The position numbers and the translations under genes are program-made. From Candidatus Stahliibacteriota bacterium (GTDB lineage Bacteria > Hydrothermota > UBA3072): a DNA stretch of 33,275 bases. The notes beneath the pieces are model-generated. The model saw only the letters and a list, made by a program, of their open reading frames with translations. It was not told where the DNA came from and searched no databases. Shown piece after piece: positions 24,177-31,291 of the stretch (position 1 is its first letter; every line of letters starts with the position of its first letter). The stretch covers positions 1 through 33,275 of the forward strand of contig DAOVFB010000007.1 of the NCBI GenBank assembly GCA_030668705.1, read 5' to 3'.

Positions 24177-25103
24177 TTATCTCCAGGCTGGATACTCGTC
24201 GGTAAAATAACTGTATGTAACTTGTAAAGGATTTGAGCCGTCGGAGTTCATTATCCAGATATCTGTATTACCCGACCTTGTTGAACAAAATGTAATCTTT
24301 AAACCATCTTCCAACCACGATGTATACCAACTATCTCCTGATTTTGTCAGATTTGTCTGTTTACTCCCATCAGAACTCATTACCCATACATTTGAGCCCC
24401 TCCCTTCAATATATCGCAAGAACGCAATTTTCTGCCCATTTGGGGACCAGTCAGGGTCGTGGTCCGAATACATGTCATTAGTTAGTCTTACGATATTCTC
24501 CCCTGTTGTGTCCATTACAAAAATTTCATAGTCAGAATCGAGCATCTCATCTGAACTTTCATTCGAATATGCCCTTATCGACTTGAAGGCGATTCTCGAA
24601 CCATCTGGTGACCAATCCGGATCATTATCATTAGTTGGATTATTGGTAAGTCTCCTTTGATTGCTTCCATCTGTATTCATAGTGTATATTTCCTCGTTTC
24701 CATCCCTCCATGAAGCAAAGACTATTTTCTTGCCATCAGGTGAAAAATCCGGATGTCCATCAGCTTTATCGTTATGCGTTAATTGTTTCAAATTTGAACC
24801 ATCCGAATCCATTATCCATATTTCAAATGAATCAAAATTACGAAATGTCCCACGCGTAAACGCAATTCTTTCTCCATTGGATGAAACAGTGCACAGCCAG
24901 TCATCGGTATCACGACTATTAGTAAAATTCTTTATATCTGTTCCATCTGGATTCATCACATATATTTCACAATCTCCTGTTCTGCTGGAAGTAAAGTAGA
25001 TATTGCCTGGAAGGTTCCCCAAATCCTTTTCAGGAAGGAAGGGAGACGAACATCCTGAAAGCAGCAATATAATTATTATAGATAATATTTCTATTTTTCT
25101 CAT
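24177..25103 (-). CDS. TolB-like beta-propeller lipoprotein
   Basis: A 308-residue predicted lipoprotein. The lipobox in 'IIILLLSGCSS' places Cys18 at the mature N-terminus, followed by six PD40/TolB-type blades with recurrent 'PDFSPDGKKIVFAS', 'EIYTMNTDGSNQRRLTNN' and 'DPDWSPDGSRIAFKS' phrases. Such propellers bind partner proteins at the envelope. This is not TolB itself, since the Pal-binding N-terminal domain is absent. AAGG precedes the ATG, and a 22-codon ORF (25118-25186) ends 14 nt upstream. It is coupled to the barrel-like gene downstream, so a complex of the two is plausible. Confidence 0.85.
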   Translation of the reverse strand: MRKIEILSIIIILLLSGCSSPFLPEKDLGNLPGNIYFTSSRTGDCEIYVMNPDGTDIKNFTNSRDTDDWLCTVSSNGERIAFTRGTFRNFDSFEIWIMDSDGSNLKQLTHNDKADGHPDFSPDGKKIVFASWRDGNEEIYTMNTDGSNQRRLTNNPTNDNDPDWSPDGSRIAFKSIRAYSNESSDEMLDSDYEIFVMDTTGENIVRLTNDMYSDHDPDWSPNGQKIAFLRYIEGRGSNVWVMSSDGSKQTNLTKSGDSWYTSWLEDGLKITFCSTRSGNTDIWIMNSDGSNPLQVTYSYFTDEYPAWR

Positions 25104-25117
25104 TTAAAACCTTCTTT

Positions 25118-25186
25118 TCACCTTAAGTAGTTTGATTCCAATTGCTTTACTTGATTTCGTATAACTTGTTTTTGTGCGAAGGCCAT
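25118..25186 (-). CDS. 22-codon ORF upstream of the TolB-like gene
   Basis: MAFAQKQVIRNQVKQLESNYLR, ending 14 nt before the TolB-like ATG. No clear Shine-Dalgarno site or promoter precedes it. It may be a chance frame or a coupling leader, and is listed because several other units in this region begin with a short ORF. Confidence 0.25.
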   Translation of the reverse strand: MAFAQKQVIRNQVKQLESNYLR

Positions 25187-25198
25187 GATGAAATATTA

Positions 25199-25717
25199 CT
25201 AAATAAAATCCTCTTTTAATAATCCAAATACTAATATGTCACGGTAATTATTTCCATCAAAATGAGCTTTTCTTTTCACACCCTCTATTTTAAACCCTAA
25301 ATATTTTAACAGATTAATACTTTTTTCATTATATTCATATGTCTCCGCTTCAATCCTATGAAGTCCACTTAAAAATAAATGTTTCAATAATGCAGACAAG
25401 GCATCCTTCCCAAACCCTTTGCCTCTTGCCTCGCCAAGTGCAAAACGCAACCACGCAATAGTCTTTCTATTGTCCATCCAATTCAAACGAATATACCCTA
25501 TTGGATCAGTCCCATTATTTGGAGTAATCATTAAATATATTTGATTATGGGATTCTATTGCTTGCTTTATATCATTCCTCTGATTTTTTAAAGTGATTTT
25601 TGAGTCGTGATCTAATGCCATGTGTTTAATGAAATGATCCTTTTTCCATTTAGTTATTATATTCGCATCAGATAATTTAACACTTCTTAAAGTAACCTTA
25701 TCACCACAGACATACAT
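25199..25717 (-). CDS. GNAT-family N-acetyltransferase (RimJ/RimL-like)
   Basis: 172 residues. It opens with 'LRSVKLSDANIITKWKKDH', the RimJ/RimL-type N-terminus. The acetyl-CoA pyrophosphate-binding loop is 'GEARGKGFGKDAL' (about 94-106), followed by 'HRIEAETYEYNEKSINLLKYLGFKIEGV', the usual core helix and 'LGF' turn. It transfers acetyl from acetyl-CoA to an amine; the substrate is unknown. GGAGGG lies 5 nt before the ATG. It is the only gene of its unit with an identifiable promoter (25871-25899). Lone GNAT genes are common cargo of integron cassettes and islands. Confidence 0.88.
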   Translation of the reverse strand: MYVCGDKVTLRSVKLSDANIITKWKKDHFIKHMALDHDSKITLKNQRNDIKQAIESHNQIYLMITPNNGTDPIGYIRLNWMDNRKTIAWLRFALGEARGKGFGKDALSALLKHLFLSGLHRIEAETYEYNEKSINLLKYLGFKIEGVKRKAHFDGNNYRDILVFGLLKEDFI

Positions 25718-25863
25718 AATCCCTCCAAAATTTTAAGTGGCTTTTGCACAACGGTTTGCGGACATGAAAAGTTGCCGAAGGCATTTGGGTGAAGGTGCGA
25801 AGCACCGAAGCCACAACAACCGTGATAATAATTAAAAGGCTTTTGATAGGTAACATTTAACAT
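25687..25863 (-). CDS. 58-codon upstream ORF reading through the palindrome into the GNAT gene
   Basis: The ATG at 25861-25863 falls at the predicted transcription start of the promoter at 25871-25899 and has no Shine-Dalgarno site. The frame (starting MLNVTYQKPFNYYHGCCGFG) crosses the palindrome at 25746-25823 and ends 31 nt inside the GNAT gene in another frame. The composition does not look like a folded protein. It is listed as a possible leaderless leader ORF, not as a proven gene. Confidence 0.25.
   Translation of the reverse strand: MLNVTYQKPFNYYHGCCGFGASHLHPNAFGNFSCPQTVVQKPLKILEGLCMSVVIRLL
25746..25823. repeat. Imperfect palindrome of the intercassette family
   Basis: Begins GCACAAC. 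ACGGTT (25751-25756) pairs with AACCGT (25818-25823), and GGTGC-GAA-GCACC (25794-25806) forms a perfect inner hairpin. The core 'catttgggtgaaggtgcgaagc' is shared with 23399-23417 and 31312-31330. It is attC-like in layout but lacks a clean GTTRRRY end. Confidence 0.55.
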
Positions 25864-25870
25864 ATGTATA

Positions 25871-25899
25871 TTTATAGATTACAAATTGGTGTTTGTCAA
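25871..25899 (-). promoter_or_regulatory. Promoter of the GNAT unit
   Basis: Minus strand: TTGACA (25894-25899), 17 nt, TATAAA (25871-25876). The expected start is about 25864, one base before the ATG of the upstream ORF. Confidence 0.6.
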
Positions 25900-25907
25900 C
25901 TTCATAA

Positions 25908-26046
25908 AAAGAATTAATAAATTTTGCTCTAAGGCCAGTCCGTTATTTATGCAAGAAAACGATGTTCTCCTTTTCCTTCACTATTTACTATTCACCATTT
26001 ACTATTACACTCCCCTTGACAAATTGCCTTTAATATGTGTGTTAGG
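25908..26046. repeat. Dispersed ~140-bp repeat, copy 2
   Basis: Direct copy of 22405-22547 with two indels. The 'tatttactattcaccatttactatt' stretch inside it is a small tandem duplication. It lies 20 bp 3' of hicA. Confidence 0.85.
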
Positions 26047-26065
26047 CGAAGTGTCGATCATCTTC

Positions 26066-26311
26066 TCATTTTCCTTTGTACCTTAAGTATAACTCTAAAA
26101 ATTCTTCTAAACTTATTTCCAAGTCTTCTCTGATTATTTTACGCAAAAGCCCTTTGGGTATGTCCTTGTTTCCATGCACAGGAACGGTGGTTACCCTTCC
26201 ATCTTCTGATCTCAACCTTACATGAGAACCTTTTGTCCTGGTAACCCTAAAGCCCATGGATTCCAAAAACTTTACAAGTCTTCTGCCTTTGATTGCGGGA
26301 AGTTTAGACAT
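26066..26311 (-). CDS. hicA: HicA family mRNA-interferase toxin
   Basis: An 81-residue toxin with a dsRBD-like fold: 'LPAIKGRRLVKFLESMGF', then 'RTKGSHVRLRSEDG' with the catalytic His30, then 'TTVPVHGNKDIPKGLLRKIIRE'. Translation-independent mRNA cleavage is known for the family. The start overlaps the hicB 3' end by 8 nt, so the two are translationally coupled. The toxin follows the antitoxin (hicBA order), the reverse of classical hicAB. Confidence 0.93.
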   Translation of the reverse strand: MSKLPAIKGRRLVKFLESMGFRVTRTKGSHVRLRSEDGRVTTVPVHGNKDIPKGLLRKIIREDLEISLEEFLELYLRYKGK

Positions 26312-26525
26312 TCCGAGCTACTTCCAGTTCTCTAAATCCTACGAACTTATTAAGCTCCTCGACTTTTGTCTCCTCGAGGCACATCTCTATGACTTCCCTT
26401 ATATTTTCCAGTGCCTCATCTATAGTTTTGCCGTAAGAATGACAACCCCTGAACAGCGGGCAACTTACTATGTAATACTCATCTTCGTCCATCTCAATGA
26501 TTATGGGCAGATGTAATTTTTCCAT
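26304..26525 (-). CDS. hicB: HicB family antitoxin
   Basis: A 73-residue HicB/UPF0150 protein with the partial RNase H-like fold: 'LPIIIEMDEDEYYIVSCPLFRGCHSYGKTIDEALENIREVIEMCLEE'. It neutralises HicA by covering its active site. There is no C-terminal HTH or ribbon-helix-helix domain, so autoregulation would need another DNA-binding part. ATG 26523-26525 has GGAGG 8 nt upstream. The longer frame to 26540 begins within that Shine-Dalgarno site and is rejected. A 40-codon ORF ends 2 nt before it. Confidence 0.92.
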   Translation of the reverse strand: MEKLHLPIIIEMDEDEYYIVSCPLFRGCHSYGKTIDEALENIREVIEMCLEETKVEELNKFVGFRELEVARNV

Positions 26526-26527
26526 TT

Positions 26528-26650
26528 TTAACACCTCCAATTGGATATATATGTCTCATATATTAAAGACATTTCGGCTAACTCGTTAATATATGACATA
26601 GAGTTGTATATACCTCCAATTTTGGTTATTTTGACTGTATTATCTTTCAT
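26528..26650 (-). CDS. 40-codon ORF at the 5' end of the hicBA transcript
   Basis: Begins MKDNTVKITKIGGIYNSMSY and ends YISNWRC; the hicB Shine-Dalgarno site is read as its last codons. Its ATG is about 5 nt from the predicted start of the promoter at 26662-26690, so it would be leaderless. Its first nine codons match the ORF at 31071-31208 at roughly four of five bases. It contains an 11-bp inverted repeat, TCATATATTAA (26556-26566) and TTAATATATGA (26586-26596), which could be an operator or a translation-controlling hairpin. Function unknown; it could be a third component of the toxin-antitoxin locus. Confidence 0.5.
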   Translation of the reverse strand: MKDNTVKITKIGGIYNSMSYINELAEMSLIYETYISNWRC

Positions 26651-26661
26651 CTTGATATTCT

Positions 26662-26690
26662 ATTATATAATAAAATATTGGAAAAGTCAA
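26662..26690 (-). promoter_or_regulatory. Promoter of hicBA
   Basis: Minus strand: TTGACT (26685-26690), 17 nt, TATAAT (26662-26667). The context 'TTTCTTGACTT' is shared with the promoters at 31220 and 32545. Confidence 0.75.
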
Positions 26691-27052
26691 GAAAAAGATT
26701 GAGTCTACCACTCAGGTTTAAGTAAATCGCTTAATGTCAAAAAGTTTACCCGCTTGCCCTATGAATGTTTTCTATTACACTATTACATCGGGGTGGAATG
26801 TATAACTATTCCATATGGGCTTGCCCCGTGAAATGTATAACTATTTCACTGGGGCCAACCCCCATCTCCCCTATTTTGAACTCGATTCGTATATATTGCC
26901 AAAATGGAGGTATATCTAAAGGTATTTTTCATAATTATAAATATTGATAACCATTTTGTTATACCACGTTATTATCATCAATCATTCTTTATATAAACTT
27001 TCATTTTTTAAAAATTATCATATCAGTCCTCACTAACCCGAATAATTGCAGG
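26691..27052. other. Intergenic region with twin hairpins sharing one loop
   Basis: Hairpin 1 is TGGAAT-GTATAACT-ATTCCA (26794-26813). Hairpin 2 is GTGAAAT-GTATAACT-ATTTCAC (26828-26849), extended by CCCC (26824-26827) and GGGG (26851-26854). A GGGC-TT-GCCC hairpin (26817-26826) lies between. The stems differ but both pair perfectly, while the 8-base loop is identical. The rest of the interval to 27052 is AT-rich without a gene or an evident terminator. Confidence 0.7.
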
Positions 27053-28342
27053 CTAAAAAAAGAATTTTGCATTTAATTCAGTTTTTAACTCTGATATTTT
27101 TGAACCAAACTCACTGTTAGTTTTTCCATATAAACCAATCAGTTTCATATTAAAACTGACTGCATTAAAACGTTTGTAATTCATGTCCAGACCACTAAGA
27201 AAACTTTTATCATCCACATTAAAAAGAAGATATAAAGACGGAGTAAAATAGAGAAAATAAAATGGCTCAGGATACTGGATTTTAAAATAAAGATAATGGT
27301 TCATTATAAATTGTTCGTTCAGATTTAAGAACCACTTTTTACGCACAAGATCAATTGCCTGTGTATTTTGGGAATCAAATGCATTTTGTGCTGTTGTATA
27401 CCAATCTTGCATTTCCTGTTTACTTAATCCAGCACCATTGTAAATATATTCCAGATAAAAAGTTGCATTAAAGGGTGAAAGATACCGTGTCCCGACAATT
27501 GATTGTACAGTGTTCTTTTCGGCATGTAGTTCAGGATAGCCATTCTCTGCTATCAGCATTTTATCTGTTTCAGGCAGAAATGAGAGTTCGCCATGTATTT
27601 CCCAGTTTGTTAAGATGTTGTGTGCTGCAGCAACACCGATTTTGTAATCAAAATCCTCAGAAACAGTAAAAAAGAGTTCATAATCTGTATTAACAATTAA
27701 AAAATATGTGCGGAATAAGAACCAGTGTTTGTCACCTGTGTCATAATCATCATTCAGTTCTTTATAAACAGGTATAACGACAATTTCCTGTGAAAGATTC
27801 TTGAGTACTTTTGAAGAGAAACTTTTAACATATTCTACGGAAGCTGAGTAATATCCTTCTAAAGAGGCATCAACATTATTAACATCCTTCTGACGACCTG
27901 CATAGGAAACTGGATTATAGATATATCCTTTGCCCCATTTATACAGTTTTTTCCCAAGAAGAACACTCCATCTTGGATTAAACTCATATTTACAATATCC
28001 TTCTAACAGGGAAAGGTCAAAATCAAGAAGCTTTTCAGGATTATTGTATATAATATGTCCGTCACCTGATGAATAAACTGATAATCCGTTTTTTATAAAT
28101 TTTGCACTTGGTACAACCAGTAACAAATAGGTATCCATAAGATTGGGTGTGCTGTTTTTATCAAAATATTTAAGTTTCCAGGACAGACTTTTCTTTTCCG
28201 GAATAATGAGAGATGGTCTAAATTCAGTAGTACCTGAAAACTCAAATGGTTTTTTCTCAAATTCAGACACATCAAAATCATAGTACTGGGAAAAAACAGG
28301 AGATATTATGAAAAGTAAAAGAAAAATCAGGATTTTTGTCAT
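27053..28342 (-). CDS. Outer-membrane beta-barrel protein of the ABC/LolA-like operon
   Basis: A 429-residue exported protein. The signal peptide is 'MTKILIFLLLFIISPVFSQ', with probable cleavage after VFS. The body alternates short amphipathic strands ('WSVLLGKKLYKWGKGYIYNP', 'TYFLIVNTDYELFFTVSED', 'FNATFYLEYIYNG') and ends in 'KFFF', an aromatic terminal residue as BAM substrates have. The family is not firmly recognised; 'GKKLYKWGKGYIYNP' recalls DUF1302-like barrels. It is the last gene of an operon after an ABC ATPase, a MacB/LolE-type permease and a LolA-like protein, so it is the natural candidate for the outer-membrane end of a transport route. Confidence 0.75.
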   Translation of the reverse strand: MTKILIFLLLFIISPVFSQYYDFDVSEFEKKPFEFSGTTEFRPSLIIPEKKSLSWKLKYFDKNSTPNLMDTYLLLVVPSAKFIKNGLSVYSSGDGHIIYNNPEKLLDFDLSLLEGYCKYEFNPRWSVLLGKKLYKWGKGYIYNPVSYAGRQKDVNNVDASLEGYYSASVEYVKSFSSKVLKNLSQEIVVIPVYKELNDDYDTGDKHWFLFRTYFLIVNTDYELFFTVSEDFDYKIGVAAAHNILTNWEIHGELSFLPETDKMLIAENGYPELHAEKNTVQSIVGTRYLSPFNATFYLEYIYNGAGLSKQEMQDWYTTAQNAFDSQNTQAIDLVRKKWFLNLNEQFIMNHYLYFKIQYPEPFYFLYFTPSLYLLFNVDDKSFLSGLDMNYKRFNAVSFNMKLIGLYGKTNSEFGSKISELKTELNAKFFF

Positions 28343-28349
28343 ACATAAC

Positions 28350-29105
28350 CTAATTTCTCAAATCAGGTATTTTCGGCATATACTGCATTGTAAATACCTC
28401 ATCAGGAAATTCACGAATTGTCATTTTTGAATAGACCATGACTGACCTATACCCCTCATGAAGAGGACTGTCTGTTTCAATAACTGCGGGTCTTTTAATA
28501 CCTTCACTCATAGTCTTTATTTCTTTAAAATAGAGAGTTTTTATCAACATATCAGAAGCTGTATAACACTCTATCTGTGTTGGTACACTATTTTTAACAT
28601 CAACCTTAAAAAGAAGTTTATCATAAGCAACATTACCGGTTTTCGCTTTCAGTGTCATTACATATTCTTCACTGCTTTTATCAAGTTTTACACAATCATA
28701 TTCTTCACTATAGTCCAGACGCATAATATCAGAGTTGTTAAAAATCCCTCCGGTTACAGACTGCATACTTGTAATACGCACTGGTTTACCTACATTGGGA
28801 ATATAGAGCCACATGTTATCGCCAAGTCTTAGTGTAGATCTGCCAACCTCAGTTTTAGGTGACAAAAAGGTTGTTACCATTTTATCATTCCCTTTTTTTG
28901 CAGTATAGAGGACAAACTCTTTTTTCTTTCCATCCGGTTCAATATTAATAAGTTTTCTGTATGATTCAAACGAGACCGGTGTAAGATTACGATCTATTTT
29001 TTTTAGCAATTCATTACCTTCAGTATCAATTTTGCTTGTTTGTGCAAAAAGTATCGATACACACCCTACAAAGCAAAAAAACAATATCTTTTTTATTAAA
29101 TTCAT
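28350..29105 (-). CDS. LolA-like outer membrane lipoprotein-sorting protein (COG2834 type)
   Basis: A 251-residue periplasmic protein. The signal peptide 'MNLIKKILFFCFVGCVSILFAQ' is followed by a LolA/LppX-like half-barrel domain. Hallmarks of the COG2834 group are 'DNMWLYIPNVGKPVRI', 'SVTGGIFNNSDIMRLDYSEEYD' and 'YDKLLFKVDVKNSVPTQIECY'. These proteins carry a lipid or acylated cargo in a hydrophobic cavity. It lies 25 bp after the permease gene and 7 bp before the barrel gene. It is not canonical LolA, which is shorter and has different signatures. Confidence 0.85.
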   Translation of the reverse strand: MNLIKKILFFCFVGCVSILFAQTSKIDTEGNELLKKIDRNLTPVSFESYRKLINIEPDGKKKEFVLYTAKKGNDKMVTTFLSPKTEVGRSTLRLGDNMWLYIPNVGKPVRITSMQSVTGGIFNNSDIMRLDYSEEYDCVKLDKSSEEYVMTLKAKTGNVAYDKLLFKVDVKNSVPTQIECYTASDMLIKTLYFKEIKTMSEGIKRPAVIETDSPLHEGYRSVMVYSKMTIREFPDEVFTMQYMPKIPDLRN

Positions 29106-29130
29106 AATAACCTCCGTAAAATCCCTTTCT

Positions 29131-30366
29131 TTAACTATAACGCAAAGCTTCTATTGGATCCATATGTGATGCTTTTATTGCTGGTTGTAATGATGCTAAA
29201 ACAGCAACAATTGTTGATACGAGTGTAATCAGTGCCATTTGATCAAATGGTATTGCTGGATCTATCAGAATATTTTCATTTCTTCCAAATGCTATAGTTA
29301 TATGAGCAAATTTTGTGGCAATTATTAATATAACACCAATAATCGAACCAGCAACAGAGCCAAAAAATCCAAGAAAAAGTCCTTCCATAAGAAACATGGT
29401 ACGGATCTTACCAGGCAAAGTACCAATAGCTGTAAGTGTACCGATTTCCTTTATTCTTTCATAAACAGCCATAATCATGACATTGAGAATACTAATAAGT
29501 ACAATGGCTACAAGAAGAATATTAATAAAAAGAGACATAAGATCTATCATTTTTGCGATATTATAAAAAGGTGATAGTTCCTGCCAAGAATGAACTTCAA
29601 AAATAGGTTCTCCCTCCTTGTTCTTCATTTCAACAATTTCAAGAGAAATCTGTCTGGTAACCTTATCCAGTGAACTGATTTTATTAAGCCTTATCGCAAT
29701 TTCACTGAATTCAGGTTCATCCATTCTCAGAACAGTTACTGCATCATCAATATGAATATATCCATATTTACCTGTAGGTCCGACAACTGATTCAACTATT
29801 CCTGCAATTTTAAGATTCTGTCCATTAACAGAGCCATCTACATTATTAACTATCAAAACAATCGATTGCCCGACTTTAAGATTCATACCCTTTGTTACAA
29901 GTTCAGGAAGAAGTATTTCACCTTTTTTTAACATTTCTCCTTTTTTAATACGGGAAGTTAAAAGAGGTGTTACAATAGATTCATCCTTTGGATTGATTCC
30001 GGCTACTTTGATGTTTGTAGTTTCCATATAATTACTAAGCATACCACCCATAAGAATTCTTTTTGAGTATGCTTCAACCCGAGGAATTCTATCAAGTATC
30101 TCTCCCATTTTCTTCATCTGTTTTGCATCTATTGTCTTGTCAAGAGGCAGATTGTCTAAAGAGCTGACATAGCCTTTTCTATGTATCTGCATATGTCCGA
30201 GCATGGAATCCGTTATCTGACCAACCATCATATTTTTAAACGCACCTGATAGTGCAGAAAACAGTAACACTGCTATAACACCAACACTGATTATTGCTAT
30301 AGTAAGTAATGTTCTTCTTTTCTGGCGATAGAGGTTCCTGAATGCGATTTTAATAAGATTACCCAT
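29131..30366 (-). CDS. MacB/LolE-type ABC transporter permease
   Basis: A 411-residue type VII ABC permease. TM1 (about 17-40) is followed by a large periplasmic domain (about 45-265). Three C-terminal helices (near 270-295, 325-350, 370-395) surround the FtsX-family signature 'VYERIKEIGTLTAIGTLPGKI' and end in 'PAIKASHMDPIEALRYS'. These transporters are mechanotransmitters that extract lipoproteins, lipids or peptides rather than moving them through a pore. ATG 30364-30366 overlaps the ATPase stop by 8 nt, with GAGG 8 nt upstream; the start at 30381 is less likely. Confidence 0.93.
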   Translation of the reverse strand: MGNLIKIAFRNLYRQKRRTLLTIAIISVGVIAVLLFSALSGAFKNMMVGQITDSMLGHMQIHRKGYVSSLDNLPLDKTIDAKQMKKMGEILDRIPRVEAYSKRILMGGMLSNYMETTNIKVAGINPKDESIVTPLLTSRIKKGEMLKKGEILLPELVTKGMNLKVGQSIVLIVNNVDGSVNGQNLKIAGIVESVVGPTGKYGYIHIDDAVTVLRMDEPEFSEIAIRLNKISSLDKVTRQISLEIVEMKNKEGEPIFEVHSWQELSPFYNIAKMIDLMSLFINILLVAIVLISILNVMIMAVYERIKEIGTLTAIGTLPGKIRTMFLMEGLFLGFFGSVAGSIIGVILIIATKFAHITIAFGRNENILIDPAIPFDQMALITLVSTIVAVLASLQPAIKASHMDPIEALRYS

Positions 30367-31057
30367 GTGTGACTTCCTCACTTTTCATAATAATACCATC
30401 TTCCAGAGTATGAATTATATCAACTACACCAACAATTTTGGGATCATGAGTGGAGAAAATAAAGGTAACTCCACTCTCATCACGCATTTTTTTCATAAGA
30501 CTAATAACCATGAACGCAGTATCATGGTCAAGATTCGCAGTCGGCTCATCAGCAAGTACAATACGGGGTGATGTTGTTAAAGCACGTGCAACGGCAACTC
30601 TCTGCTTTTGTCCTCCAGACAGTTGAGAAGGATATTTAGCTTTCTGATCAAGCATACCTGTTTTTTCAAGTAGTGCGTTAACAATTTTCACACGCTTTTC
30701 CCTTGGAGTCTCTTTTACCATAAGCAGGGGATATTCAACATTTTCATATACCGTTAAAACAGAAATTAAATTAAAATCCTGGAAAATAAATCCAATGTTT
30801 TCTCCTCTGAATATAGCACGTTTTTTAGTTGAAAGTCTGCCTGTCTCTGCACCATCAACCTTCAAAATACCACTTGTTGGTGTATCAAGAGCACCGATAA
30901 GATTAAGCAGTGTCGTTTTTCCACTGCCGGATGGGCCAATAAAAGAGACAAATGTCCCTTTGTTAATATCAACAGTAATATCCTTTAGAGCAGGTACATC
31001 AACTTCTCCAGCCCTGTAGATTTTACTGATATTTTTCATTTCAATAATCTTGTTCAT
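30359..31057 (-). CDS. LolD/MacB-type ABC transporter ATP-binding protein
   Basis: A 232-residue ATPase: Walker A 'GPSGSGKT' (41-48), Q-loop Gln93 in 'IFQDFN', signature 'LSGGQ' (146-150), Walker B 'IVLADEP' (166-172), and switch His204 in 'STHDP'. It drives the adjacent permease. TGGAGG precedes the ATG by 4 nt. First full gene of the operon 27053-31057, behind a 45-codon upstream ORF. Confidence 0.95.
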   Translation of the reverse strand: MNKIIEMKNISKIYRAGEVDVPALKDITVDINKGTFVSFIGPSGSGKTTLLNLIGALDTPTSGILKVDGAETGRLSTKKRAIFRGENIGFIFQDFNLISVLTVYENVEYPLLMVKETPREKRVKIVNALLEKTGMLDQKAKYPSQLSGGQKQRVAVARALTTSPRIVLADEPTANLDHDTAFMVISLMKKMRDESGVTFIFSTHDPKIVGVVDIIHTLEDGIIMKSEEVTHG

Positions 31058-31070
31058 ATGTCCTCCAGAA

Positions 31071-31208
31071 TTAATGTTGGATGTAAATATTAAATTGTGC
31101 GGGGTAAATTTCCGTCGTTTTTGAGCTCTTATGCCCTAAACATCCTTGCTTGCGTTTTAAACCTATTACGAACCACTTACTGGTTATTTTGATTGTATCA
31201 TTCTCCAT
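31071..31208 (-). pseudogene. 45-codon ORF carrying a tyrosine-recombinase active-site relic
   Basis: Begins MENDTIKITSKWF; residues 24-35 (31104-31139) read LGHKSSKTTEIY. This is the C-terminal motif of XerC/D- and IntI-like tyrosine recombinases (normally LGHxSxxTTxxYTHV) with the His and the nucleophile Tyr both kept. The rest of the enzyme is missing. After Tyr the sequence turns to PAQFNIYIQH and stops, so it is a fragment, not an active enzyme. The first nine codons resemble the hicBA leader ORF. The ATG is about 5 nt downstream of the predicted start, and the ORF ends 14 nt before the ABC ATPase ATG. Confidence 0.6.
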
Positions 31209-31219
31209 TTCACTTATCA

Positions 31220-31247
31220 ATAATACGAAGAAATCAAACGAAGTCAA
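31220..31247 (-). promoter_or_regulatory. Promoter of the ABC/LolA-like operon
   Basis: Minus strand: TTGACT (31242-31247), 16 nt, TATTAT (31220-31225). A second TTGACT lies about 20 bp further upstream. Confidence 0.6.
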
Positions 31248-31291
31248 GAAAGGTTATAAAGTCAAGAAATCAACCTCCGTCCCCCCTATTT

